This document shows positions 18,129 to 25,645 of a stretch of DNA of 64,000 nucleotides, in pieces; position 1 is the stretch's first letter, and every line of letters begins with the position of its first letter. The notes beneath the pieces are model-generated. The model had not been told where the DNA came from, did not search any database, and worked only from the letters and a program-made list of their open reading frames with translations. A program made the translations under genes and the position numbers. This DNA is from Phycisphaerae bacterium (lineage in GTDB: Bacteria > Planctomycetota > Phycisphaerae > UBA1845 > JAFGLZ01). The stretch is taken from assembly GCA_016927755.1 (NCBI GenBank), contig JAFGLZ010000197.1:1-64000 (forward strand), in the 5' to 3' direction.

Positions 18129-19046
18129 TTACTCCTGGTGCGTGCGGTTGAGGCGCATCATGAGCAGCGCGACCACGAAGACGAAGAAGGCCACGGTGTA
18201 GGCCATGCACGACGCGTACCCGAACCGAAAGTCGGAAAACGACGTGTTGAACAGATACAGCCCGAAATTCGTCGATGAGGTGCCTGGCCCCCCCCGGGTC
18301 AGCACAAACACCTCGTCGAACATGTAGACCGTCCCCAACAGCGAGAGAATGCCGCAGAAGAGAAACGTCGGCCTCATCAGCGGCAGCGTCACGTGCCACA
18401 TCCGCTGGAGTATGCCGGCGCCGTCCACCTCGGCCGCCTCGTAGTACTCCTTTGAGATGCCCTGGAGCCCCGCCAGCATCAGGACCATGTTGTAGCCCGT
18501 CCACCGCCACGCGACGAGGATGGCCACCGAGAGCTTGGACCATGCTTCGCTCGTGATCCACGGAATCGGCTCGAGTCCCATGAACGGAACGAGCCTCGCG
18601 ACCTCGCCGATGGCGTAGTTCAGCAGGCCCTTCTCCGGGCTGTACAGCAGACCGAACACGATCGCGATGACCACCATCGGCGTAACGCAGGGCAGGAAGA
18701 ACGAGGCGCGGAAGAGCCCTCGCATCCGCAACCAGGACTCGTTCAGGCAGAGAGCGAACACGAACGCCATCGCCATCATCGGCGGCACGTAGAGGATCCC
18801 GATCACCAACGTGTTCCAGAGCGAAGTCGCAAGGATCTCGTCGTCGAACAGCGTGGCGAAGTTCGCCAGGCCCACCCACGTCATCTCGCTGAGCCCGTCC
18901 CACTTCACGAAGCTGAGATAGAGCGAGAAGACCACGGGGTAGACGCCCAGGATGGCGAACAGGAGGAAGAACGGCGAGATGAAGACATAGAACTGCCAGT
19001 ACTTTCGAATACCCGTCCACGTGCCGCCAGCGGCGCTGCTTGCCAT
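18129..19046 (-). CDS. Carbohydrate ABC transporter permease (MalF/UgpA-like)
   Basis: A 305-residue inner-membrane permease with six hydrophobic segments and the EAA loop EYYEAAEVDGAGILQRMW near residue 205. It pairs with the MalG-like permease downstream. Its ATG lies one base after the stop of the solute-binding protein gene, so translation is probably coupled. Conserved FDEVFVLTRGGP near residue 245 is typical of MalF/UgpA-type CUT1 subunits. The substrate is probably an oligosaccharide, perhaps produced by the heparinase-like lyase of the same operon; this is inferred from linkage. Confidence 0.93.
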   Translation of the reverse strand: MASSAAGGTWTGIRKYWQFYVFISPFFLLFAILGVYPVVFSLYLSFVKWDGLSEMTWVGLANFATLFDDEILATSLWNTLVIGILYVPPMMAMAFVFALCLNESWLRMRGLFRASFFLPCVTPMVVIAIVFGLLYSPEKGLLNYAIGEVARLVPFMGLEPIPWITSEAWSKLSVAILVAWRWTGYNMVLMLAGLQGISKEYYEAAEVDGAGILQRMWHVTLPLMRPTFLFCGILSLLGTVYMFDEVFVLTRGGPGTSSTNFGLYLFNTSFSDFRFGYASCMAYTVAFFVFVVALLMMRLNRTHQE

Positions 19047-19047
19047 C

Positions 19048-20403
19048 TCACCCCCCTGCCGTCATCGATAGCGAACCTGGCGAAATCTCCCGGCCGATCC
19101 GGCGGTGCAGCTTCTGCTCGAGGCTCGCGAAGAACGTGCCGGCATCCGTCTCGCTGGATGCCCAGCGGCTGAGCGCCTGCTCCAAGTACCGCAGGGCCTC
19201 CATCCAGTCCGCCGTCCGATTCAGCGGCGGAATCCGCGTGATGTCCGTCGCGAACAGGCGGCTGGTCTTCTGCCCGCCGAAGAAGGCGTCCGGCTCGTCG
19301 AAGTACGGATCTTCGAGGGCCGGCAGGAACGCCGGGAAGAGATCGAAGCCCTGGTACTGGGCCACCTGCCCCTCGACCGTGCACAGCGCATACTCGATGA
19401 AGGCCCACGCGGCGGGTTTCTGCCGGCACTGCTCAGGGATCACCAGCACCGATCCGCCCAGGTTGCTCGTCCGGAGCCCCCCCTTCTCCAGAGCCGGCAG
19501 TCGAAACACGCCCCAGTCCGCCATTTGTCCCGCATACTCCGTCACCGTGTCCTTGATCGTCCCCCCGAACCACACCGCCATCGGGTAGGTGGCGATCGTG
19601 TCGCTCTTCAGCCCGGCCATGAACTCGTGGCCCCACATCAACACGTCGGCGCAGATCCCGGCATCCAGCAGTCGCTTCAGAACGCCGAGCACCTGAGCCG
19701 CTTCTGGAGAGTTCACCGCGATTCGCCCCTGCTCGTCGAAGAGCTGACCGCCGTTCTGCTGCAACAGGATCTCGAACATCGCCGCTAGGGTCGTTGGCGC
19801 CATTGGTAGCATCTTCGTCTTGCCACCCGACCGCTGCAGGATCGTCTTGCCCGCCTCGATGAAGTCGTCCCACGTCTCGATCGCATTGGGGTCGACATCG
19901 TATCGCTTGAACAGCTCACGCTTGTAGTAGACGGCGCACGGCCCCATGTCCCATGGGATCGCATAGACCCTGCCCTCATAAATGCAGCTCCGCCACAGTG
20001 ACGCCGGAAACATCTTTGCGTACTTGCCCGCCACGGGGGTCAGGTCCGTCAGCCGGCGCGTGGCGATGTACTTCGGCACGTCCACCATCTGAAGTTGCGA
20101 GACCTCGGGGGCTCCCACGCCTGCCGACAGCGACAACAGGAACCGCGACTGCAGGTTCGCCCCCGTCATCTCCACGGAGGCCCGGACGTTCGGATACCTA
20201 CGGTTGAACTCCGGCACGATCCTCTGCAAGCTCTTGGCCGCAATATTCCAGGCCCAGATACTGATATCACCTGTCAGCGAGTTGGGGTCAGACACCCCCC
20301 CCGGGACCAGCGGGGGCGCGGTTTGGCCTGCTCGATCTCCACAGCCGGCCATAATCACGATCAGCAGGACGAGGCCCGTCAAAACCATCGTCGTCCGTCT
20401 CAC
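19048..20403 (-). CDS. Extracellular solute-binding lipoprotein of a sugar ABC transporter
   Basis: A family 1 solute-binding protein. The signal segment MVLTGLVLLIVIMAGC gives a lipobox MAGC, so the protein is lipid-anchored. The mature part shows family features: ISIWAWNI, FNRRYPNVRASVEM, LPALEKGG and the C-terminal WASSETDAGTFFASLEQKL. The start is uncertain: the frame is open to a GTG at 20484 and contains an ATG at 20454 and another at 20388. I use GTG 20403 because it gives a signal peptide of ordinary length; none has a strong ribosome binding site. It heads the transport operon SBP-permease-permease-lyase. The sugar bound cannot be read from sequence. Confidence 0.88.
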   Translation of the reverse strand: MRRTTMVLTGLVLLIVIMAGCGDRAGQTAPPLVPGGVSDPNSLTGDISIWAWNIAAKSLQRIVPEFNRRYPNVRASVEMTGANLQSRFLLSLSAGVGAPEVSQLQMVDVPKYIATRRLTDLTPVAGKYAKMFPASLWRSCIYEGRVYAIPWDMGPCAVYYKRELFKRYDVDPNAIETWDDFIEAGKTILQRSGGKTKMLPMAPTTLAAMFEILLQQNGGQLFDEQGRIAVNSPEAAQVLGVLKRLLDAGICADVLMWGHEFMAGLKSDTIATYPMAVWFGGTIKDTVTEYAGQMADWGVFRLPALEKGGLRTSNLGGSVLVIPEQCRQKPAAWAFIEYALCTVEGQVAQYQGFDLFPAFLPALEDPYFDEPDAFFGGQKTSRLFATDITRIPPLNRTADWMEALRYLEQALSRWASSETDAGTFFASLEQKLHRRIGREISPGSLSMTAGG

Positions 20404-20573
20404 ACTGCCGTTCGTCGCCAAAGGCCGGGTTCCAGACAAGAGTCGAGCCCCCATCGCCTCGTTCGCCGGCAGGCTGTGGCCCACCAGTTCCCAGGGCGCC
20501 CCAGAACCTCCAGGCTAGACCGCCGGAGCGGTCAGGACAAGTCCCCGAGGGGAATCCATCGGGCATCGCGATG

Positions 20574-21449
20574 TCACCTGGGGTCAAACAGCTCGTTGCT
20601 GTTGGGGTCAAACCATCCGATCTGGAATTGCATGAAGAGCTCACGATCTTGGTCCTTCGTGAAGCCGAACGCGCGGCCGTCTGCATGCCCGTCGACCCAG
20701 ACGACGTTGGCCTTGCCTCGATGGCGGAAGTGGATGCTCGGGACCGGCTGTCCCCACTCGTAGACCGCGTAGGGAGGCGACCATCTCTGCCAGACCCAGA
20801 AGGGCGCTTCCGCGAAAGAGTACTCGATCAGATAGAACGGCCCCGTCCCAGAAACGAACGCGGCGTCCGTGAACATCACCGTCGCGCCGGGACGCTCGAT
20901 CTCCGTCACGCGCATGGCGCGTTGCCATAGGTAGCGTGGGCTGTCTGCCGAGCCATATGCCTTCGGATCGTACGCCCGAGACCCCACACCACGATCGTTA
21001 TACCCATAGCCGCCCGTCCCCTCCTCGAAGGCGTTCATCGCCCCCTCGTGAACGAACGGGACGAACTCGGGACAACGCTTGACCTGTCCTTGCCGACCCA
21101 ACGCCTGAACCAACGGGCCCCTGGCGGGATCGAAGTGGTTCTTGTTCGGGTCCGGATGGACACCGGAAGACTCCCGAACCCCGTGCCATCGGTGCCGTCC
21201 GCCAAAGCCATCCTCCATGTCCCACGCGGCGGGGACGTAGTAGTCATGGTTCTCTCCCGCGTACATCTGGTTGGCCAGGTGGATCTGATGGAGATTCGAC
21301 TTGCACACCGCGCTCCGTGCGATCGCTCGACCCGCTCCCAGTGACGGCAGCAGGATTGCCATCAACAGGGCGACGATGGCCACCACGACCAGCAACTCAA
21401 TCAGCGTGAACGCACAACCGTCGCTCGATGAACGCGAGCCGAATCGCAC
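20574..21449 (-). CDS. Type II secretion-like pseudopilin with H-X9-DG C-terminus
   Basis: A 291-residue protein with a prepilin peptidase site and N-methylation helix ([23 protein letters not shown], residues ~12-34), then a long exported domain ending in the H-X9-DG motif ([12 protein letters not shown]). This family is greatly expanded in planctomycetes, where members are often located next to secreted enzymes or surface proteins; the function is not established. It lies 89 bases downstream of the large surface protein on the same strand and upstream of the ABC transporter. It may be co-transcribed with either. Tail residues include several Asp-Pro-Asn clusters. Confidence 0.88.
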   Translation of the reverse strand: MRFGSRSSSDGCAFTLIELLVVVAIVALLMAILLPSLGAGRAIARSAVCKSNLHQIHLANQMYAGENHDYYVPAAWDMEDGFGGRHRWHGVRESSGVHPDPNKNHFDPARGPLVQALGRQGQVKRCPEFVPFVHEGAMNAFEEGTGGYGYNDRGVGSRAYDPKAYGSADSPRYLWQRAMRVTEIERPGATVMFTDAAFVSGTGPFYLIEYSFAEAPFWVWQRWSPPYAVYEWGQPVPSIHFRHRGKANVVWVDGHADGRAFGFTKDQDRELFMQFQIGWFDPNSNELFDPR

Positions 21450-21538
21450 GACCAGTCTCCAAGAAGGGAGGGGCCCGCCCCTTGAGCGACTCTGAGCAGG
21501 ACGAGCCCACTCCCCTCACGACGCCCGTTCGGCCATGC

Positions 21539-23755
21539 TCACTGACGGCGACGGATGAGTACGGTCATCCCGACCAGTAGCGGCGGCAAGAGTGGCTCCA
21601 TCCCGCTCCCGCACTTGAAGGAGGCTTCCACCTCGATGTCTCGATCCATGCTGAGGCACAGGACGGTGTTCGTCTCGACCGCCCCATAGTTGGCGTCGCC
21701 CGGGTAGTTCGGATCGAAGATGACCCAGCGATTGAAGGATTTTCCCTCAACCGGCATTGCCGTCAGCGTGACCTGCGTCGTATACGGAAAGGCGTATGGC
21801 GGGCCGTTGGGCTCGTTTGGCTCGACGAGAATGGCGCCGTATCTGTCGTTGACGATTGAAAGGTTCAACGTGCATGTCGCGAGCGGTTCGATCGTCAGCA
21901 CCGCGACTCGAGTGTCGCCCTCGGCGTTCGGGTCGGCCGCCGCGAGCAGTCCCGCGAAGCGAAGCTCTGGACTCTCGCCGACCGTTCCCCACTGCCCACC
22001 GATATAGACTCTCGCCGGCGACCCGTCGTACCCCGCCTTCTTACGGATCACGAGGTGCAGCATCTCGCTGCGATCGCTGACGCCGTTGGGGAACTGCGTC
22101 GCCGTGAAGGTCCAGCCACCGGCAGCGTCGGGCCCCGGTGTGTCGAGAAGATTGGCGAACGCCTCGTAGATCCACGTATCGCGATCCATGTTGTATTCGA
22201 CGGCCTGCCCCCCGCCGCCATGGATCTCCCAGTTCTCCTGGGCCGTTGCCGCTTCGATCTCCGTGTTGATCTGAACGGCGCTCGGCGGCGTTCCAGGCGT
22301 CAACGTCCCGCAGGCCTGAACGACCTCCAACACGCCCACATCATTCGGATCGACCCACACGCCACCGCCTAGCTTGGCCTGCGCGCGGAGTCCGTTGAAC
22401 CAGCGATAAGCCGGTCCGGTGCCTGTGTGGTTGGCGGAGACTCGGATAACGGCGAATTCCTCACCCGGATCGAAGTTGCCCTCGAGCAACTGGGCCGTGA
22501 TCACGAGTAGTGCATTCGGATCCGGCTCGTTCGGCTCGGCAAGACCGTTGAAGAGCTGTAGGCCCCGCAGGAACAGGCCGTAGTCGGCAAGGTCGACGTC
22601 GTACGACTCGTCCACGTCGATGTCAGCCGCGGAATTCCAGGCGTTGGGCTCGCAGGGTTCCGTATCCCACGCATTCAGGAAGACGGCGTAGTCCTCATCG
22701 TCCACGTCCTGATCGCCGTCCAGATCGCCCAGTGGACGCACGTCGGAGACCCCACCGATCTCCGGCGAGGCCTCACCCAGGAAACCGTGTTCCACGTTGA
22801 CGGCATTCGTCAGCCGGACATAGCGAAACTGAGCCAGACCCGCCGGCTGCCATCCGTTGCAGGGATCGACCGCCCAGCGGATGTCGAATGCATCTCCGCC
22901 GCCCGCCCCGCGCGTCCAGCCCACTTTGAACGGGTTGTCCGGTATCGTGTAGAAAAGCCCCGCGGGCATATTCGCGTCGTCACCGTAGCCCGAGACGTCG
23001 CCGTCGCCGTTGCGATCACCCCGCTTGCCGGTCGGGCTATACTCGGCGTAGCCCCAGAAACCCTCCTCGTCGTCGTTGTTCGGATCGTCGTCCTCGATGT
23101 TCGGGTTGACGAGGACGGCGGCGATCCCCGCAAGGGTCCGGTACGCCATCGGCACTTCGTAGCCTTCGGTCGTGTAGCTGTCCGGACGGTTCGGGAAGAA
23201 TGCTTCGCTGGGATATTGCATTAAGGGGTTGTATGACCCGTTCGGGTCCCACAACGCAGTGTTGAAGGAGTTGGGATCCAGCGACGACCCCGGGATGAGG
23301 TACCATCGTTCGTTCGGGTCGTCCCCGGGAACGTCGTTACCGTTCAGTTCCGGCATGATCTCGATGATAGCCGGCTCGGTCCAATGGGCATTCGGATCGT
23401 GGCTGACCCAGATCGCGTTGCCGAACACGATGGCGTCCAGCCCCAGTGGATTGGCCGGGTTGTCCTCCACGTCATGGTCAAACGCCAGGATGATCCGGCC
23501 GCCGAAACCGCCCAGACTCACGACCTTGCTGTTGTCCGGGGCATATGCTCCACCCCCGACGGGCGCCCCCACCGCCTGATTCGGGTCGTTGAACTGCGGG
23601 TTGTTGACGAACTGGCCCATCGCCGGCCAGTAGTCCGGGGTGTTGTCGCAGAAGCCCGTGTCGACGACGGCCGACGCGAAGTTGCCGCCCTCCACCGGTG
23701 CGGCTGCCGCTAGCATCACTACGCCGACGGCCGCCAAGACGCTTTGACGAAGCAT
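21539..23755 (-). CDS. Large exported surface protein: 'cell surface protein'-like N-domain, dockerin-like repeats, InlB-like domain, Cys-Gly C-terminal anchor
   Basis: A 738-residue protein. ATG 23755 follows AGGAG at 7 bases and starts a signal peptide (to about residue 24). Residues ~25-335 contain GQFVNNPQFND, VVSLGGFGGRIILAFDH, DAIVFGN, NERWYLIPGSS and HGFLGEASPEIGG. This order matches, from memory, a surface-protein family common in Bacteroidetes cobalamin loci (GGYGG, FGNAF, WYELKGS, GWLGETSTEI). Residues ~340-400 hold two dockerin-like Asp-rich calcium loops (DLDGDQDVDDEDY, DIDVDESYDVDLADY). Residues ~640-712 form an InlB-like repeat, followed by CGSG, a hydrophobic helix and a terminal RRRQ. 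It lies 159 bases downstream of the riboswitch-controlled propeller gene. Binding of cobalamin is inference. Confidence 0.8.
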   Translation of the reverse strand: MLRQSVLAAVGVVMLAAAAPVEGGNFASAVVDTGFCDNTPDYWPAMGQFVNNPQFNDPNQAVGAPVGGGAYAPDNSKVVSLGGFGGRIILAFDHDVEDNPANPLGLDAIVFGNAIWVSHDPNAHWTEPAIIEIMPELNGNDVPGDDPNERWYLIPGSSLDPNSFNTALWDPNGSYNPLMQYPSEAFFPNRPDSYTTEGYEVPMAYRTLAGIAAVLVNPNIEDDDPNNDDEEGFWGYAEYSPTGKRGDRNGDGDVSGYGDDANMPAGLFYTIPDNPFKVGWTRGAGGGDAFDIRWAVDPCNGWQPAGLAQFRYVRLTNAVNVEHGFLGEASPEIGGVSDVRPLGDLDGDQDVDDEDYAVFLNAWDTEPCEPNAWNSAADIDVDESYDVDLADYGLFLRGLQLFNGLAEPNEPDPNALLVITAQLLEGNFDPGEEFAVIRVSANHTGTGPAYRWFNGLRAQAKLGGGVWVDPNDVGVLEVVQACGTLTPGTPPSAVQINTEIEAATAQENWEIHGGGGQAVEYNMDRDTWIYEAFANLLDTPGPDAAGGWTFTATQFPNGVSDRSEMLHLVIRKKAGYDGSPARVYIGGQWGTVGESPELRFAGLLAAADPNAEGDTRVAVLTIEPLATCTLNLSIVNDRYGAILVEPNEPNGPPYAFPYTTQVTLTAMPVEGKSFNRWVIFDPNYPGDANYGAVETNTVLCLSMDRDIEVEASFKCGSGMEPLLPPLLVGMTVLIRRRQ

Positions 23756-23914
23756 GGCAGGACTCCTAATCTTCCTTGGGGGGAGAATGGCGTGCCGCCG
23801 GACCGGGTGCATGGCACGACACCCGGCCCGACGGGCACTGGGGCGCTGGCCGGAGCTGATGCCAGAGCCCGAGCAAGGATCGTCAAGACTCGAGAGCAGT
23901 CTTCTCACCGCCCG

Positions 23915-24976
23915 CTATCTCCGCCGGCGGATCAGCATGAAGCCGCTCAGTCCCATCAGCGCCAGCGTCGCCGGCTCCGGAATGGACACGTACCCGATTG
24001 CCATCGAGAAGAAATCGCCCGTGTACCCCCTGCCGCCGGCTAGCACGTCTCCACCGGCGTCCATGCAAGTCAGCCAGTTGCCCCAGTCACCGTTTCCCGT
24101 GCCGAGGATGTCGTGCTGATAGTCACCGTAGCCGCTGTAGTCCTTTCCGTGCTCGATGAGGCACACGTGTGAGGTCCCCACGTCGAATCCGTTCTCGTTG
24201 AAGAGAACGTTATCGGCTTCGTCGACGGTCACGTCTCTCAGTCCGCCGTCCACGAGCGTCAGCATGTCGCTCTCCGAGAGCGTGATCCAACTGTCGCTGA
24301 CCGTCGGATCGGCGTCGATCATGGCCGACCACGTGGGCCAATCGAAGCCGGCGAGCCCCTGCTTGGCCACATGAGCGCTGTCGTACGTGCCTGCCAGGAG
24401 CCGCCCCTCGTTGTCGAAGGCGCAACCAGTCGCGCTGCCCCCGATGTTCACGAGGCAGTCGTGAGCGTTGCTGCCCGACGTGTCCAGCCGCCAGATCCCG
24501 TGGAAGGCTTCGGCGCCGTCAAGAGGCGCGTTTAGACCCGCCACGTAAGCGACCCCGCCTGAGAACTCCAGGTCGAGGTTGCCGTCGAAGCGAGCCACGT
24601 CAGTGTATGATCCGTTGTCGGCGCTCAATGGGATGGTTCGGATGTGCCCCATCGCGCCGTTGCCCGTGTACCCGAACCACACCGTCGTCTCCGTCGGATC
24701 CACGCGGACGAATGACCCCCACCCACTGTGGTCCCACGAGGTCAAGGTTCGAATGAACGTCCCGTCCGAGGCGTACAGGTTCACGTCCTTGCTTACCTGC
24801 GCCACGATGCGCCCATCCGAGAGGACGTCGAATCCCCCGTCGGCCGTATGGATCCCTCCGTTGAGCGAGACCTCGCCGTACCTTGCATCCTGCGGATCCA
24901 GGAAACTGCACTGTCCGTGGGCGCGCCCTGCGCTCACGAAAACGGCGGCCGCCGCAAACACACTCGCCAATCGCAT
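23915..24976 (-). CDS. PEP-CTERM surface protein, beta-propeller-like, downstream of a cobalamin riboswitch
   Basis: A 353-residue exported protein with a signal peptide (cleavage near AHGQ, about residue 22) and a canonical PEP-CTERM tail (PEPATLALMGLSGF then a transmembrane stretch and RRRR), so it should be sorted by an exosortase. The middle shows propeller-like repeats: GGFDVLSDGRIVAQV, ASDGTFIRTL, FVRVDPTETTVWFG, LDLEFSGGVAYVAG and GCAFDNEGRLLAGTYD, each a four-strand-like unit. GGGAG precedes the ATG at good spacing. The only gene-proximal regulatory element is the cobalamin riboswitch at 25278-25468 with its terminator. A B12-binding or B12-scavenging role, analogous to BtuG of Bacteroides (a surface propeller), is my inference, not shown by sequence identity. 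Confidence 0.85.
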   Translation of the reverse strand: MRLASVFAAAAVFVSAGRAHGQCSFLDPQDARYGEVSLNGGIHTADGGFDVLSDGRIVAQVSKDVNLYASDGTFIRTLTSWDHSGWGSFVRVDPTETTVWFGYTGNGAMGHIRTIPLSADNGSYTDVARFDGNLDLEFSGGVAYVAGLNAPLDGAEAFHGIWRLDTSGSNAHDCLVNIGGSATGCAFDNEGRLLAGTYDSAHVAKQGLAGFDWPTWSAMIDADPTVSDSWITLSESDMLTLVDGGLRDVTVDEADNVLFNENGFDVGTSHVCLIEHGKDYSGYGDYQHDILGTGNGDWGNWLTCMDAGGDVLAGGRGYTGDFFSMAIGYVSIPEPATLALMGLSGFMLIRRRR

Positions 24977-25066
24977 CTCGTACTCCCTTGTTGGCAGCTC
25001 GACTCCCCATCGCTAAACTAGGATGCGCAGAAATAGACGGACCGCCCACGCGGCGGTTCAGTCTCG

Positions 25067-25112
25067 CCGGATCGGGCAGCTCGCGGCTGCCAGGCTGAAG
25101 CTGCCCGTCCGG
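25067..25112 (-). repeat. Long inverted repeat in the riboswitch leader
   Basis: CCGG-CGGGCAGCT (25067-25081) pairs with AGCTGCCCG-CCGG (25099-25112), interrupted by a small bulge, around a 17-base loop. It lies between the intrinsic terminator and the propeller gene and has no U-run on the minus strand, so it may stabilise the mRNA or act as a further leader element. Confidence 0.6.
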
Positions 25113-25166
25113 CCCTTATTCTTCCACCGACTTCTTGCCGCGCGTCACGGAGACGCGCTACAAGAC

Positions 25167-25199
25167 AAAAAAAGCCCACGCTCCGCGAGGAACGTGGGC
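25167..25199 (-). terminator. Intrinsic terminator downstream of the cobalamin riboswitch
   Basis: On the minus strand GCCCACG(TTCC) pairs with (GGA)GCGTGGGC around loop TCGC, followed by seven U residues (plus-strand A-run 25167-25173). It sits ~80 bases after the riboswitch and ~190 bases before the propeller gene, so it can serve as the expression platform. Confidence 0.8.
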
Positions 25200-25277
25200 C
25201 TGAACATCACACGAAACGGACGGATCCCGAGAGAACCCGCTCGCCGGGCGACGTCGACTCAGTCCGCGAAGTCGACA

Positions 25278-25468
25278 ACGCAAACACGACATCGGCAGGT
25301 ATTCTGGCTCTCGGATCGTCCTACTCGCCGGGCCTTCCCACCCGAATTGGGTAGTGGCTTTGTCTCCGGCTTTCGTCCCCGATCACAGCGGCGGGGCCGC
25401 GACGGATTCTCACCGTCTTCCCTGTTGCCGGCCGCCTCTCGGCGACCACCGACATCAGCACCTATTCA
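25278..25468 (-). promoter_or_regulatory. Cobalamin (B12) riboswitch
   Basis: Read on the minus strand, the conserved core is present in order: AGGGAAG, GGTGAGAATCC (plus 25404-25414), the GCGGCCCCGCCGCTGTGA junction, GGGGACGAAAG, CCACT followed by GGGTGGGAAGGC, and the B12 box AGCCAGAATACCTGCCG (plus 25293-25309). These match the adenosylcobalamin-class aptamer. It lies 13 bases or so after the predicted transcription start and leads toward the gene starting at 24976. The usual outcome is repression when cobalamin binds, here probably by the terminator at 25167-25199. Confidence 0.95.
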
Positions 25469-25485
25469 CTTGTACGACGCTCGAT

Positions 25486-25514
25486 ACCCTATCTCGCGAC
25501 GGCGCATCCGTCAA
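25486..25514 (-). promoter_or_regulatory. Putative promoter of the riboswitch transcript
   Basis: On the minus strand TTGACG (25514-25509), 17 bases, then TAGGGT (25491-25486). Transcription would begin near 25479, just before the aptamer. Confidence 0.5.
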
Positions 25515-25645
25515 GAACAAAAAACCGAAACCTGCGACGAAGACTGTTACCGCCGTGCGAGACTCGATGATCTCCGAATGATGGATCGTCGCACGCTCCT
25601 GTTGGTACACTACGAGCCGCTTGAATCCTCTGGGAGCACGGAGCA

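Noticed and set aside
23803-23826. Terminator between the two riboswitch-side surface genes
   Set aside because: CCGGGTG/CACCCGG pairs well but no U-run follows on either strand.
25278-25468. Riboswitch controlling the plus-strand FAD oxidoreductase at 25646
   Set aside because: The aptamer reads only on the minus strand and points away from that gene.
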